From NCBI GenBank assembly GCA_003223515.1, contig QHVI01000014.1, positions 86,891-150,890 on the forward strand: DNA of 64,000 nt, given 5' to 3'. The stretch comes from Candidatus Angelobacter sp. Gp1-AA117 (GTDB lineage Bacteria > Acidobacteriota > Terriglobia > Terriglobales > Acidobacteriaceae). A program made the position numbers and the translations under genes. Positions within the stretch are counted from its first letter, which is position 1. Each line of letters opens with the position of its first letter. Under the pieces are notes generated by a model. The model was not told where the DNA came from and searched no databases. It saw only the letters and a list, made by a program, of their open reading frames with translations. Below, piece by piece: positions 49,501 through 54,025 of this stretch.

Positions 49501-50825
49501 AAACCCAGGTCGCCGGTTCGCAGGAACGACCCTTCGCCGCTGCTCTTCAAAACTGCTTTGAAAACCTGTTCGGTTTCTTCAGGACGACGCCAATACCCTG
49601 CGGCAACACTTGGCCCTTTTACCCAGATTTCCCCGACCTGTCCGCTGGCACATTCGAGAAGGGATGCTGGATCAACAATGACCGCTTTCATCCCGTGGGT
49701 GGTACGCCCGGAGCCGGTCAACGTTCGTCGTTCAGGATCATCAGGAAATGTGGGCTCAACTCGATTATGTTCGAGCGCCTCTGCCTTCACATGGCAGTAC
49801 ACAGGCCCGGAACCTTTCTTTCTCCCGGAAACCTTCAATGTCGCTTCCGCCAACCCATAAGCCGGATAAAATGCGCTCCTGCGAAAGCCGCATGGTCCAA
49901 ACTTTTTTGTAAATTGCTCTATCGTTCGGGCATGGACAGGTTCCGCGCCGTTGTAAACAACTTTCCAACTGCTCAGATCCAGCCGGTCACATTGATCTGG
50001 CGAAATCTTTGCGGAACACAACTCGTAAGCAAAATTGGCCCCTCCAGAGTGCGTTATCCGGTACCGAGAGATTGCATTCAGCCAGCGGAAAGGCTCCTGC
50101 AGAAAAGCCGTTGGAGACATGAGATAGCCGGTAATTCCCGAATAGAGCGGCTGGATAATTCCGTCAATCAATCCCATGTCATGGAAATGCGGAAGCCAGC
50201 ACAGAGAAATACTTTCTGGAGTATGCGCAAACCCTTCCGCTATGTAAGAGGAGTTGTGCAGCACGTTGGCGTGCGTGATCATCACTCCTCTGGGGGTAGC
50301 AGTAGAGCCCGATGTGTATTGCAGGTAGGCCAGGTCATCTTCTGCGAGGAAGAGTTCCCGCCAGTCATTTGCAAGGATGGGTTCCAGAGTATCTGTCGCA
50401 ACCCAACGCAGTTTTTCAAGTTCGGGCGCATGTCCCCTGAAGCCATGAAAACGGGACAAGACCATAGCTGTGGTCAATGCAACACTCGCCTGGCAGTCTT
50501 CAGCAATGGAAGCCAGACGAACAGCATTGCGGTTCATGCGCGGCGGATACGCAGGAACTGCGATCACACCTGCATAGAGGCAGCCTATAAAAGCAGCAGC
50601 AAACTCCAGTCCTGGAGGATAGAGCAATAATGCGCGTTCGCCCTGCAGTTCCAGCGTTTGCAGAAAGGCTGCAATCGTCCGTGCCTGAAGATCTAATTGT
50701 CCGTATGTAAGCCTTAGGGGAAGCGATTCCTGGCCAGACAAAAATACATATGCCAGCCCATCAGGACTGCTTTCAGCCCGTTGCTGTACAAGACTTACGA
50801 GATTCAATATCGCAATTGGCATCAT
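31584..50825 (-). CDS. Giant lipo-initiating NRPS: FAAL-ACP-Cstart and five A domains, one carrier missing
   Basis: 6413 aa. Fatty acyl-AMP ligase (residues 1-590; YLQYTSGSTATPRGV, LPHFHDMGLI); ACP (GLDSL near 622); starter C (HHIVADLWS near 815); A1 (near 1305, code DVWHISLID, Ser); T1 (near 1693); dual C/E (VPGGAANVQDIYPL-like lead, HHLIGDNTS near 1918); A2 (near 2387, DAWFLGHVV, Leu-like); T2 (LGGDS near 2770); C (HHLILDGWS near 2965); A3 (YTSGTTG near 3430, DVLDTGLIG, unassigned); no T; E (HHLAVDG near 3935, EGHGRE, NYLGQ); C (HHLLLDGWS near 4408); A4 (near 4882, DLLWLGGTF, Val-like); T4 (near 5268); C (HHIIIDGWS near 5467); A5 (near 5943, DAWQFGLID, Gln); T5 (near 6325). Codes were read by eye. 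The protein starts a lipopeptide and hands it to the 3263-aa NRPS. The promoter lies just upstream. Confidence 0.95.
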   Translation of the reverse strand: MMPIAILNLVSLVQQRAESSPDGLAYVFLSGQESLPLRLTYGQLDLQARTIAAFLQTLELQGERALLLYPPGLEFAAAFIGCLYAGVIAVPAYPPRMNRNAVRLASIAEDCQASVALTTAMVLSRFHGFRGHAPELEKLRWVATDTLEPILANDWRELFLAEDDLAYLQYTSGSTATPRGVMITHANVLHNSSYIAEGFAHTPESISLCWLPHFHDMGLIDGIIQPLYSGITGYLMSPTAFLQEPFRWLNAISRYRITHSGGANFAYELCSAKISPDQCDRLDLSSWKVVYNGAEPVHARTIEQFTKKFGPCGFRRSAFYPAYGLAEATLKVSGRKKGSGPVYCHVKAEALEHNRVEPTFPDDPERRTLTGSGRTTHGMKAVIVDPASLLECASGQVGEIWVKGPSVAAGYWRRPEETEQVFKAVLKSSGEGSFLRTGDLGFIQEGELFVTGRLKDLIIIRGRNHYPQDIELTVQQCHSVLHGMTGAAFSVAIGTEEKLALVQEIDAQHSNVFSRITAGIHQAVAKEHEIQPHAILLLKPGAVPRTSSGKVQRHLCRQMFLEGSFKALAEWREPEAEAAEYKRPDELTSGSLQLWLRKILATKLRRDIAEINSEDPVYQFGLDSLAALELSHSIETALGIRLSQSFLLEGWDIAQLADYLVAALGQISLENSDTGITRSVEPPKQYPLSQGQQALWFLQQLAPESRAYHIVRALRLKGEIDSEALRRAFQLLIDRHASLRTVFTLIDGQPVQEVREHVTIFFVEEDASDWNSDLLQKRVAEAARQPFDLSSGPLFKVYLFRCSEDDHRLLLALHHIVADLWSLGLLLTELSEIYTAEIRNTPAKLPPLSVQYRDYIRWEEEFLEGEEGERQWQYWQKQLGGELPFLDLPADFPRPAIQSYRGATKFAMLDAGLTRKLKSMARSHNTTLYTLLVAVFEMFLHRYTGQDDVLVGTPATGRSQREFAGVVGYFVNPVVIRMDFSGEPAFEQIISQARRVVLEALEHQAFPLATLVQRLQPERDLSRSPLFQAMFVFQKTSMLPDQDLAMLALGSPGTEMQLGDLRLEAAPLEQGIAQFDLTVAMAESGESITASFEYNTDLFEEATVERMMHHFQQLLQGALADPARSISEISLLDEEEHRQVLFDWNQTRREYFAYPTILELLEQQAQKTPHNPAVIFEGRQLTYCELHEHANQLAHFLQKLGVGPEVRVGVCMERSAELVIALLAILKAGGAYVPLDSSYPAERLSYMLHDAQASVLLVASQLTEKLTQISEHTRVISLQEQWETISHESREAPECGVTGENLAYLIYTSGSTGQPKGVMSVHRGLLNRLQWMQEAYRLDETDRVLQKTPFGFDVSVWEFFWPLMYGACLVVARAEGHKDSQYLVETIQREKITTVHFVPSMLQVFLQEPGVEECSTLQRVISSGEALPVHLVQEFQRRSSADLHNLYGPTEASIDVSYWACPKPMERRTVPIGKPIANIQLYILDTHLQPVPAGITGELHIGGVGLARGYWGRADLTAERFIPDPFSGHAGARLYRTGDLARWRADGTIEFLGRNDFQIKIRGFRVELGEIEACLAGHSSVRECAVLAGEPLIAYYAVNTGAPDPGAEELRAYLSSRLPEYMVPSAYVQMQSLPLTSSGKLDRKALPAPTFEAYAARTYEAPLGSAEITIAAIWADLLRVERVGRHDNFFALGGHSLLAMTLIDRMRRSGLSADVQAIFATHSLAELAATANRGSKLAEVPPNLIPPNCEAITPEMLPLIALSPAEIKRIVDNIPGGAANVQDIYPLTPLQHGIFFHHVMDQQSDAYVVFVLLSFDHRGRLDSYLNALQVVVDRHDILRTCVLWEGLPEPVQVVQRKAQLPVKEIGLDLAAGDATRQLYERFHPRTFRLDVRHAPLLRIYVVYDAAHDCWLMVKLAHHLIGDNTSLQTMLQEIQVLMAGQGWALPAPLPFRSLVAQARLGSRQEDHEDFFRQMLADVEEPTALFGILQMRGGTAALEEAHFQLSDSLAQRIRKAARGLGTNAASLFHLAWAMVLSRLSGKTDVIFGTVLFGRMHSGEAGRMLGPFINTLPMRVRIGEEGVRASVQRTHALLADLLRHEHAPLTLAQSCSAVPAPMPLFTALLNYRHSSFQPAMNKKDRIAPGIEWLYSEERSNYPFILSLDDPGEAFHMTAQAPGAIGPLRLCEFMHTALMSLVEALEHSPRTAVGALDVLTGQERRQVLLEWNQTRQEIPQDTTIVQMIERQAALRPQALAVRDQNQEVSYQELNELANQWAHRLRKLGVQAESRVAVCMERGAEMVAAQLGVLKVSAAYIPLDREHPAERLQFQSRDSRAQVVIADRSSREKLSGLEQVQLLCVEEEKEVLRRESRRNPEYKIEPRQLAYVIYTSGSTGWPKGVEVEHGGLLNLVCWHQRRYGITPQDRGSQVAGVGFDASVWETWPYLAAGAGLEIAAEEERISAEKLHDWLAEKEVTIAFLPTPLAEALMRHESWKTQRLRTILIGGDRLQHRPPENWSVEVVNHYGPTESTVVATAATVEKAGTGLPPIGRPISNTRVYILDAQMQPAPVDVVGELYIGGAGLARGYTGKPDLTAERFVPDAFSGEPGARLYGTGDQCRWNSLAELEFVGRKDQQVKIRGYRIEIGEIETVLKQHGGVRDAVVAVQEKDSGEKLLVAYVVPAVGKEFDISGSRQYLQDRLPGYMVPSAFMPLDVIPLTASGKPDRQALKKWEFTASAPPQDPRNETEALLAQIWKDLLRVERVGTHDNFFELGGDSIISLQVVSRAQQQGIRITPRQLFDAPTIAALAATAEHVEIVEHDGKKDDAALAQTYPLSPPQKGMLFESVSAPESGVYVQQLICMLRGPLDMSAFQSAWQQVVQRQPVLRTSFTWEHDEEPLQHVCPATKVPFEFHNWNGIPESEHEQQFQALLAADRARGFTLSQAPLLRLTFVQISPGLYKSLFTFHHLILDGWSLPLVFKEVFAVYEKQVHGTSPDLPPAPSYSEYIQWLQKQDFSVAESYWRQTLQSLTAATPIAAVHGNDNSGFFEQQIQFSSEGTAQLQSTTRQHGLTLSVLLQAAWAILLSRYSSEEDVVFGLTLSGRSADLPGIENMIGLFINTLPVRACIDPHQSLLSWLNEFQTRHAALAQYEHTPLLQVQKWSGMPAGTPLFESIVVVENYPLDASLLEQKNGLVVEDVQAIEITNYPLTFTAVPHQGLKLLITYDRGRFNDASIARMLRHLENILLSMAASPSQDIGDVAWMTPAERLQLLYEWNQAHDELSPQECMHTFFEEQAKRTPGGIAVTFGSGKLTYSELDQRANQLAHYLLSAGVETESYVAFCAERSLEMVIGILGILKAGGVYTPVDRSWPAQRKTLVLAETQALLLLTSSDLLAGMETTDGKIVCIDSEWEQISRQPVSSPAVEINPDNLAYVIYTSGTTGKPKGVMVSHRALCNHLRWMQAAFPLISQDRVPQKYSLSFDVSLLEIYYPLLAGAQLAIVPLMDYFDFSSLMDFLIENRITAIDLVPSMLQALLEDQRFSLLKELRQVTCGGDVLPGDLQKAFFACSTAELANLYGPTEATIGSTFLRCCREEQHLPVSIGRPISNTQIYILDRDMEPVPVGIAGELYIGGIGLARGYLHETALTAEKFAPHCHSPLPGERLYRTGDRARYRDNGNIEYLGRADQQLKIRGFRIEPGEIEAVLRAHPDVREAIVLAYQQQLIAYVVGSSFAQNELQRQLKERLPEYMLPARFIWLDKMPLLPSGKIDRKALPVPALGQAGSGHDSVTPRTPTIAALAAVVERVEHSAAHIGDQHAVQGEVALTPIQQWFFEQEFAEPHHYNQAVLLEAGEELNSQWLELAWQKLVEHHDALRLRYSKGQGGWRQWNVIQEENRFFQIIEAGGQQLNQVIEEMQKALDLEHGPLLRVAYIKPNLLAVVVHHLAVDGVSWRILLEDLETAYRQLREGKEIRLSAKTTSYQKWAEELIDTAETRRYERELEYWLGDERQTFDDMPRDTGRGSNREADRGCVKVELDEQQTRQLLQDVPGIYHTQINDVLLAAMMGAWQRWSGKHRLLIDLEGHGRESVIPGIDLSRTIGWFTVVYPVRLAAGKSDDIGQRLKRIKEQLRQVPGQGIGYGVLRYINKDAESTRQLQRQAGAEISFNYLGQLDAVLSQQGLFRSARPLEESSRGANNQRSHLLEVEARVHQGRLQVQWIYSQEIHRRTTIELLANHFVAEVAEIIQHCAAPGAGGFTPSDFPLARLDQHTIDLLVSNHWISDVYPLSPVQQGLLFHTLYDGSRSGTYVEQISCTLWGRVSGEIFQQAWQQTINYHPALRTGFVWEGFEEPLQIVHASASAPFIIHDWRPSFAGQQQRLEELSRADVQQGFDLGSPLLMRFTLVQLGPGRFEFIWTSHHLLLDGWSMALVLQEVLERYSAMCRGTSFHPAFHPPYRDYIAWIRKQDLAKAEAYWRTLLQNFSTATPLPSESTAQSGPVDGNPEQQLTVSSESTARLQTFAQQHQVTLNVLIQAAWAFLLRHYSGEEDLLFGVTVSGRPVELAGVERMVGVFINTLPVRASVASNATVISVLKELQEQQLRLDEYAYTPLSRIQEWSEISPGLPLFETLVVFENYPVDASLREAKGELRFSNIRSRASTNYPLTFIVKPGEELALQLAYDSGRLDSHAITRLLTHLNNLLANMATDSTQRVSDLQMLSEAERQQLLVEWNHTATDYPRDITIQQLFEEQVARAPQAVAVVFKDRKLSYEALNAQANQVAHHLVRCGVLPEARVGVCMERSLETIIALLGILKAGGVYVALEPTLPEQRLQVMLAESRLTVIATQQNLRERLSQNPQTQIISLDLDEEWESIAAESRENPRVTTSGEHLAYVSYTSGSTGKPKGVSVPHRGVVRLVKNNDYARLETDEVILQFAPLAFDLSTLEIWGSLLNGGRLVIMPPGPRSAEEIVHTLVEYRVTTLWLTAGLFHLMVDEQLEKLAQVRQLLAGGDVLSVNHVSRYLEAMRPDGVLINGYGPTENTTFTCCQRLRKGNTVEETVPIGRPIRNTQVFVLNQDMQPVPVGAAGELYIAGAGLARGYEGDAALTSEKFVPHPYGQAGERLYRSGDQVRYRADGTLEFIGRKDRQVKVRGYRVEPAEIEFALRQHLSVRDVVVAVQETADREKSLIAYVVVEANEDPAIPDLRSYLKTRVPDYMSPAAFVFLEKLPLTPNGKVDYKALPKPEISETPGGLVLPRTPVEQGIAGIWKQVFGREKLSIHDNFFALGGHSLLALQIVSRVRTVMGVALPLRSVFEGPTIADQARAVEKLLSSGQVVALDPICPAARPHDLPLSFSQQRLWFLHQLEPASDFYNVPVAFRVRGPLNAGILGDCFNEIVRRHEVLRTTFPIRQGVPVQQIHEAACQPLTVVDLAHLPLNDAEPTGGELLSREAQQPFDLSCGPLLRLHVVRFAEDDHALLLIMHHIIIDGWSLGVFMQELRLLYEAFLNRRSSPLPPLPMQYADYALWQREWLCEERLQPELSWWRQQLSDLSPAELPTDFPPPKVQTFRGARRSILIPTQLLESVAELAHKENSTVFMLLLAVLKVLMFRYTNQADLTVGTPVAGRSRQELESLIGFFVNTLVLRTTVTGQPAFREFLHQVREASLGAYAHQDLPFEKLVEELPSQMERGRTPFFQVMFALEDTLIQEVVLPGLEISPLELETQSAQFDLTLAIRESPDGLHVSFRYNTDLFETATIERMMRHFQQLLREILVHPVQPISEIPLLSDEERRQILLDWNQTKRDYTAEKTVLELLEQQAKETPENLAVMFEGRKLNYRELHQRANQLAHFLKARGVGPEVAVGVCVERSELLVIALLGIMKAGAAYVPLDSTLPSNRLATIVQDSQSRLILAQEFLRTRLPESAEIECIDQISWSAAVGASSSIQSSVTEDNAAYILYTSGSTGVPKGVVITHRGLHNHMIWMHQQFPLGSDDRVLQKTAFGFDASVWEFWAPLMAGAALLMARPGGQQDPEYLAQCVQECGITVLQLTPMQLRMLLEQPLISHCQTLKRVFCGGEALSQELVNHFYQRLPWVELYNLYGPTEATIDATFNECVASSPIATAFLGRPIVNTQVYVLDQWGELAPPGVPGELFIGGAGLARGYVGQSALTAQRFLPDPFSHMPGARLYRTGDLVRWRADGNLEYLGRLDRQIKLRGYRIELGEIEAVLAQHPEILQAIAALKDNGAGEKRLTAYVVSHQSTDAIREYLKSKLPEYMIPSIVLIDQIPFTVNGKIDYNALPAALPDASFAAHSYVVPRNAIEEQIAQACCDLLRIQRIGIHDNFFDLGGHSLLAMRLLTWIRETFQAEAVPLRGFFETPTVAGLAALTVQYEPRPGQTEKIAKFLQQLNAMSPEEVMTLRNKTMATEAAQNAVSKS

Positions 50826-50917
50826 GAACCCAGGCGCGGCGACTCTGAGTTGCGGTCTGCTTTTTTCTTGCGAGGTGGCGCTATGTGTGAAGCGAAGCTT
50901 GAGTGCTCCGGCGCTAT

Positions 50918-50946
50918 ATGATATTGAGGCTACTACTTAGACTCAA
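50918..50946 (-). promoter_or_regulatory. Candidate promoter of the main minus-strand NRPS operon
   Basis: On the minus strand TTGAGT (50946-50941) and TATCAT (50923-50918) are separated by exactly 17 nt, giving 4/6 and 5/6 matches to the sigma-70 boxes. Transcription would start near 50911, about 85 nt before the FAAL ATG. The remaining gap to 51062 holds nothing else that I recognise. Confidence 0.5.
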
Positions 50947-51062
50947 CAGTTAATCTAAAATTTCCCTAATTCCAGAAAGCTTGGCGGATGCCGGGTAAAT
51001 CTGGTTGTTTAGAGTTTTCTTTGCTTTCCTACTGATTTTACTATCACATATACTTTAGCGCA

Positions 51063-52421
51063 TTATCGTGAATCAGATGGCACTGTTTCCTGTGCAGATT
51101 GGTAAAAATTTAACTTTCCGGCGAGTGCTTTCTCAATAATGGCTATGCTGGGCGCTTGATTCTCAAGATCCACAAATTCCCGTGACATGCGTTTAGCTGC
51201 TTTGGAATACGAAGGGACATCCAGCAATTTTTCCAGGAAACTCTTAAGTTCTTGTGATGATACTTTCCGAAAATCAGCAGCTATCGCCATTCCGTGATAT
51301 ATCGCCCGAGCGGCATTTCCCGGACCATCGAAAGTGCAGGGAAGCAACAGCATAGGAACTCCGTAAAATATGCTCTCGCGGATACAGCCCGAACCTGCAT
51401 GACCAACCATCACCTTCGCCCGCTTTAATAGTGAAACCTGCGGCGCCACATCAACCAGGATTACATTTTCAGGACAGTTGAATTCTTCAGGTCTCAGGTA
51501 ATGTCCTATCGCAACCACCGCCTGCAGGTCTGGGCGCTGCCTCATCACGTCAAGAAACATCTGGAACAATCGCCTGGACAAAGCCAGGAACTTGAATGTA
51601 ATCAGACTGCCAAGGGAGCAAAACACCAGGGGTCTTCCATCCAGCTTGTCCCATGGAAAGACTTTATCGTTTCTCTCAATATCAATGGAAGGTTCAACAT
51701 AGAACGTGCCTTCTATCGGCGTAGCACGACGGAAATCAAAGCACTCCGGGAAGAAAACCAGTTCTGGAAACAACGAAAGTCGCGGCCACGGCAGCGCATT
51801 GAAATCAATATGCTTAGCTGGATAGCCTGCTGAACTTGCCAGTTCCCTGATGTACGTAGATATTTTTGACAGGCCTGATACTCGGCCTATGGCCTTCTGG
51901 CGCAATTTCATTTTCTGCCATTCCCATATGACCTTGAGGCGCGAACTGACACTGGATGAAGGGATTGTGTTCGAATAGATGGGCGGGACACGGGAATCCG
52001 GCGTGGAAGAAATCAAGCTGCCGAACATAATGACGGGAACTCCGGTTTTCCAGGCGTCAATTGCCTCCCATAGCATATGGTTTGAGATTAGAAAAAGATC
52101 AGGCTTTAAATGCGCTGTGGCCCTGGCGACCTCGCCATCACGGCAAAGCTCACACATGCCTTTAACTCTTGCATTGATGCCCGCAACACCCAGATATTTT
52201 CCTGTGGCCTCATTGGCATATTGTGTGGCCAGCGTACCCGGAGGAAAGACGCTGGAAAACACCGGAATGAAATCAAATCCTTGCGACCGGATGCGCTCCT
52301 CCGTCTCCGGAATACAGACATAATGGACATGATGGCCTTTGTTTTGCAGCTTTCTGGCTAAAGCGAAAGTCGCATTGAGGTCCGCATGCCAGTACAGCGG
52401 TGCTATCATGATATTGGCCAT
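51063..52421 (-). CDS. Family 1-like (UGT/MGT-type) glycosyltransferase, copy 1
   Basis: 452 aa from ATG 52421, which has AGGGGG about nine bases upstream; a longer frame from 52502 lacks such a site. The GT-B fold features are an N-terminal ALARKLQNKGHHVHYV acceptor-side helix, a central FCSLGS strand-turn, VDVAPQVSLLKRA, and the donor-side GHAGSGCIRESIFYGVPMLLLP motif. Family members transfer sugars from nucleotide donors to small molecules such as macrolides, peptides or lipids. It is clearly paralogous to the protein at 54026-55342: near-identical stretches include LCRDGEVARATA and FPELVFFPECF. It lies 237 bp upstream of the NRPS operon on the same strand and may glycosylate the lipopeptide. 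No signal peptide is seen; it should be cytosolic. Confidence 0.85.
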   Translation of the reverse strand: MANIMIAPLYWHADLNATFALARKLQNKGHHVHYVCIPETEERIRSQGFDFIPVFSSVFPPGTLATQYANEATGKYLGVAGINARVKGMCELCRDGEVARATAHLKPDLFLISNHMLWEAIDAWKTGVPVIMFGSLISSTPDSRVPPIYSNTIPSSSVSSRLKVIWEWQKMKLRQKAIGRVSGLSKISTYIRELASSAGYPAKHIDFNALPWPRLSLFPELVFFPECFDFRRATPIEGTFYVEPSIDIERNDKVFPWDKLDGRPLVFCSLGSLITFKFLALSRRLFQMFLDVMRQRPDLQAVVAIGHYLRPEEFNCPENVILVDVAPQVSLLKRAKVMVGHAGSGCIRESIFYGVPMLLLPCTFDGPGNAARAIYHGMAIAADFRKVSSQELKSFLEKLLDVPSYSKAAKRMSREFVDLENQAPSIAIIEKALAGKLNFYQSAQETVPSDSR

Positions 52422-52525
52422 GATTGGGGTCCCCCTGGATAATCTATTTTCGACAAGCAGTGCATACGGCGCGACTAGTACTCTGACCGGTTGAAGATGC
52501 ATTCCTTTCGGGAAGAAGTGTAACA

Positions 52526-52582
52526 GGGCATGACTTTAGTCGTGCCGGAAAGCATAAACAAATACAGGGCTTTAGCCCCTGC
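52526..52582. repeat. REP-like palindromic element (matches 16248-16305)
   Basis: GGCATGACT and AGTCGTGCC form a nearly perfect hairpin, followed after about 20 bases by the palindrome GGGCTTTAGCCC. The same order and spacing occur at 16248-16305. It lies just upstream of the first glycosyltransferase gene. Confidence 0.6.
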
Positions 52583-52639
52583 GGCTGCTGCACCGAAGAA
52601 GAGATCTGGTTATCAAACAAATCAATCTTCTCACGGTCA

Positions 52640-52940
52640 TCACACTAGGATTTTAATCGCACATAAGATTCCGGCATTGCAATCAGCATTTATCAGTTTC
52701 ATCAGTCTCACCAGCGATAAGTTTCTGATTTTCTCTGCGTCCTCTACATTGCTAACAATCAAATTCGTCCTAAGCCGCGAAGAATTTCCGGGGACTTTTC
52801 TGCGCTTTACCCAATCTTCTGGTTCGCGCACATTTGCGTGATTTCGAGTCATTCGCGGCTTACTTCCCAAATCTGAAACAGCTTTCCTCTGTGCCCTTTG
52901 TGAAACCTTTGTGCCCTTTGTGGTTAGCTTCTGGTTGTGG
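52640..52940. repeat. Mosaic of dispersed short repeats in a 475-bp gap
   Basis: This gap has no gene. It holds in order a TCAGCATTTATCAGTTTCAT motif (complement of the one at 12323-12350), CTCTGCGTCCTC, ATTTGCGTGATTTCGAGTC followed by ATTCGCGGC, and two copies of CTTTGTGCCCTTTGTG ending in GTGGTTAGC (compare 30300-30362). It looks like a tract of decayed intergenic repeats. Confidence 0.45.
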
Positions 52941-52977
52941 CTCCGCTACGCTGCGGTTATCCTCATAGTAGTATCTT

Positions 52978-53853
52978 GTGATTAATATCGCACAACTTCT
53001 CGGATATCCTGCAGGTTCCAAGCTGCTGATTATTCATGCGGACGATCTGGGAATGTGCCATTCAGTGAACCGCGCTACCTTTATTGCGCTGGAAGAAGGC
53101 GCAATCAGCTCAGCCAGCGCTATGGTTCCCTGCCCGGCATTTGCCGAAGCTGCGGAAATTGCGGCGAAGCACCCTCAATACGACATTGGGATCCATTCAA
53201 CTCTGATCAGCGAGCATGAAGACTACAAATGGGGTCCCGTATCGACGAAAGCTTACGGACCGGAGATGATTGATGAGCAGGGACACTTCTGGCCACTCAA
53301 CACTATGTTGCATGCCTCACCCCAGGATATTGAAGACGAGATTTCTGCCCAGGTGGCAATGGCAAAGCAGTCGGGCATCAATCCCAGCCATCTGGATAGT
53401 CATACGTTTTCCGTTGCCAGGCCAGAGTATATTCCTGCCTACGCGCGTGTGGCCCGGCGTTTTCGGCTGCCGTTTCTGATGATTGAGCACTGGCATGCTT
53501 ATTGTCCGCCAGATGATCCTGCAAAGGCTGAGGACGTGATTGTTGACGATGTGATTCAGGCGCCCCGCACCGTCCCGCCTTCTTCCCTCGAAGATTTTTA
53601 TCTGTCAATATTGAATGAAATTAAACCGGGATTGACTGAGCTCATTGTCCATCTTGCATTGGATGATGCCGAGATGCGGGCCATCTACAAAGGACGCGAA
53701 GCTTACGGCGCGGCCTGGCGACAACAGGATTTTGAAGTAATGCGAAGCGCCAAATTCAAATCCGCCCTGCATGAACAGGACATTCAGGTCATTGATTGGG
53801 GAATGATTCAGTCGGCCATTCAAAAGAAGGCGGAAGCATCTCAGGCACATTGA
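52978..53853 (+). CDS. ChbG/HpnK (YdjC) family carbohydrate deacetylase
   Basis: 291 aa with a GTG start. The metal site of this family is visible: IIHADDLGM (residues 18-26, with the Asp pair and His), GIHSTL (71-76), HLDSH (138-142), and ELIVHLA late. Known members remove N-acetyl groups from chito-oligosaccharides or from glycosylated intermediates such as the hopanoid precursor handled by HpnK. It is flanked on both sides by paralogous glycosyltransferases on the other strand. A sugar could thus be attached as N-acetylhexosamine and then deacetylated, but this is inference. The product could equally serve cell-envelope metabolism. No signal peptide is seen. The start codon has no strong ribosome site. 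Confidence 0.85.
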   Translation: MINIAQLLGYPAGSKLLIIHADDLGMCHSVNRATFIALEEGAISSASAMVPCPAFAEAAEIAAKHPQYDIGIHSTLISEHEDYKWGPVSTKAYGPEMIDEQGHFWPLNTMLHASPQDIEDEISAQVAMAKQSGINPSHLDSHTFSVARPEYIPAYARVARRFRLPFLMIEHWHAYCPPDDPAKAEDVIVDDVIQAPRTVPPSSLEDFYLSILNEIKPGLTELIVHLALDDAEMRAIYKGREAYGAAWRQQDFEVMRSAKFKSALHEQDIQVIDWGMIQSAIQKKAEASQAH

Positions 53854-53862
53854 TGGGAATTC

Positions 53863-53995
53863 GTAGTGGGTACTTTCAAAGAAAGTGACCCACTACGGGT
53901 ATCAGCGTCTAGCGATTCGCTTGCGAATCGCGGGCCTTCAAGCCTGTCCTGAGGCAAGCTCGCGTAGCCCAAGGATTCATCGCGTGTAGCGATGA
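53863..53995. repeat. Cluster of three hairpins between deacetylase and glycosyltransferase genes
   Basis: Three inverted repeats lie in the 170-bp convergent gap: GTAGTGGGT...CTTTC with GAAAG...ACCCACTAC (53863-53896, about 15 bp with one bulge), GCGATTCGC with GCGAATCGC (53912-53931, perfect), and TCATCGC with GCGATGA (53977-53995, about 9 of 10 when extended). No U-run follows, so these are repeat palindromes rather than classical terminators, though they could end transcription from both sides. Confidence 0.6.
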
Positions 53996-54025
53996 CTCGC
54001 CCAAACTGACCCAGTACCATTAAAT

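Noticed and set aside
49392..50630. Long plus-strand open frame (412 codons) opposite the FAAL
   Set aside because: It has no family motif and is antisense to an unmistakable FAAL domain; it is a shadow of GC-rich coding sequence.
52422..52502. Upstream start of the first glycosyltransferase
   Set aside because: ATG 52421 has a good ribosome site and aligns with the start of the paralogue (MANI).
53863..53931. CRISPR-like repeats
   Set aside because: The repeats are inverted pairs with different sequences, without regular spacers or cas genes.
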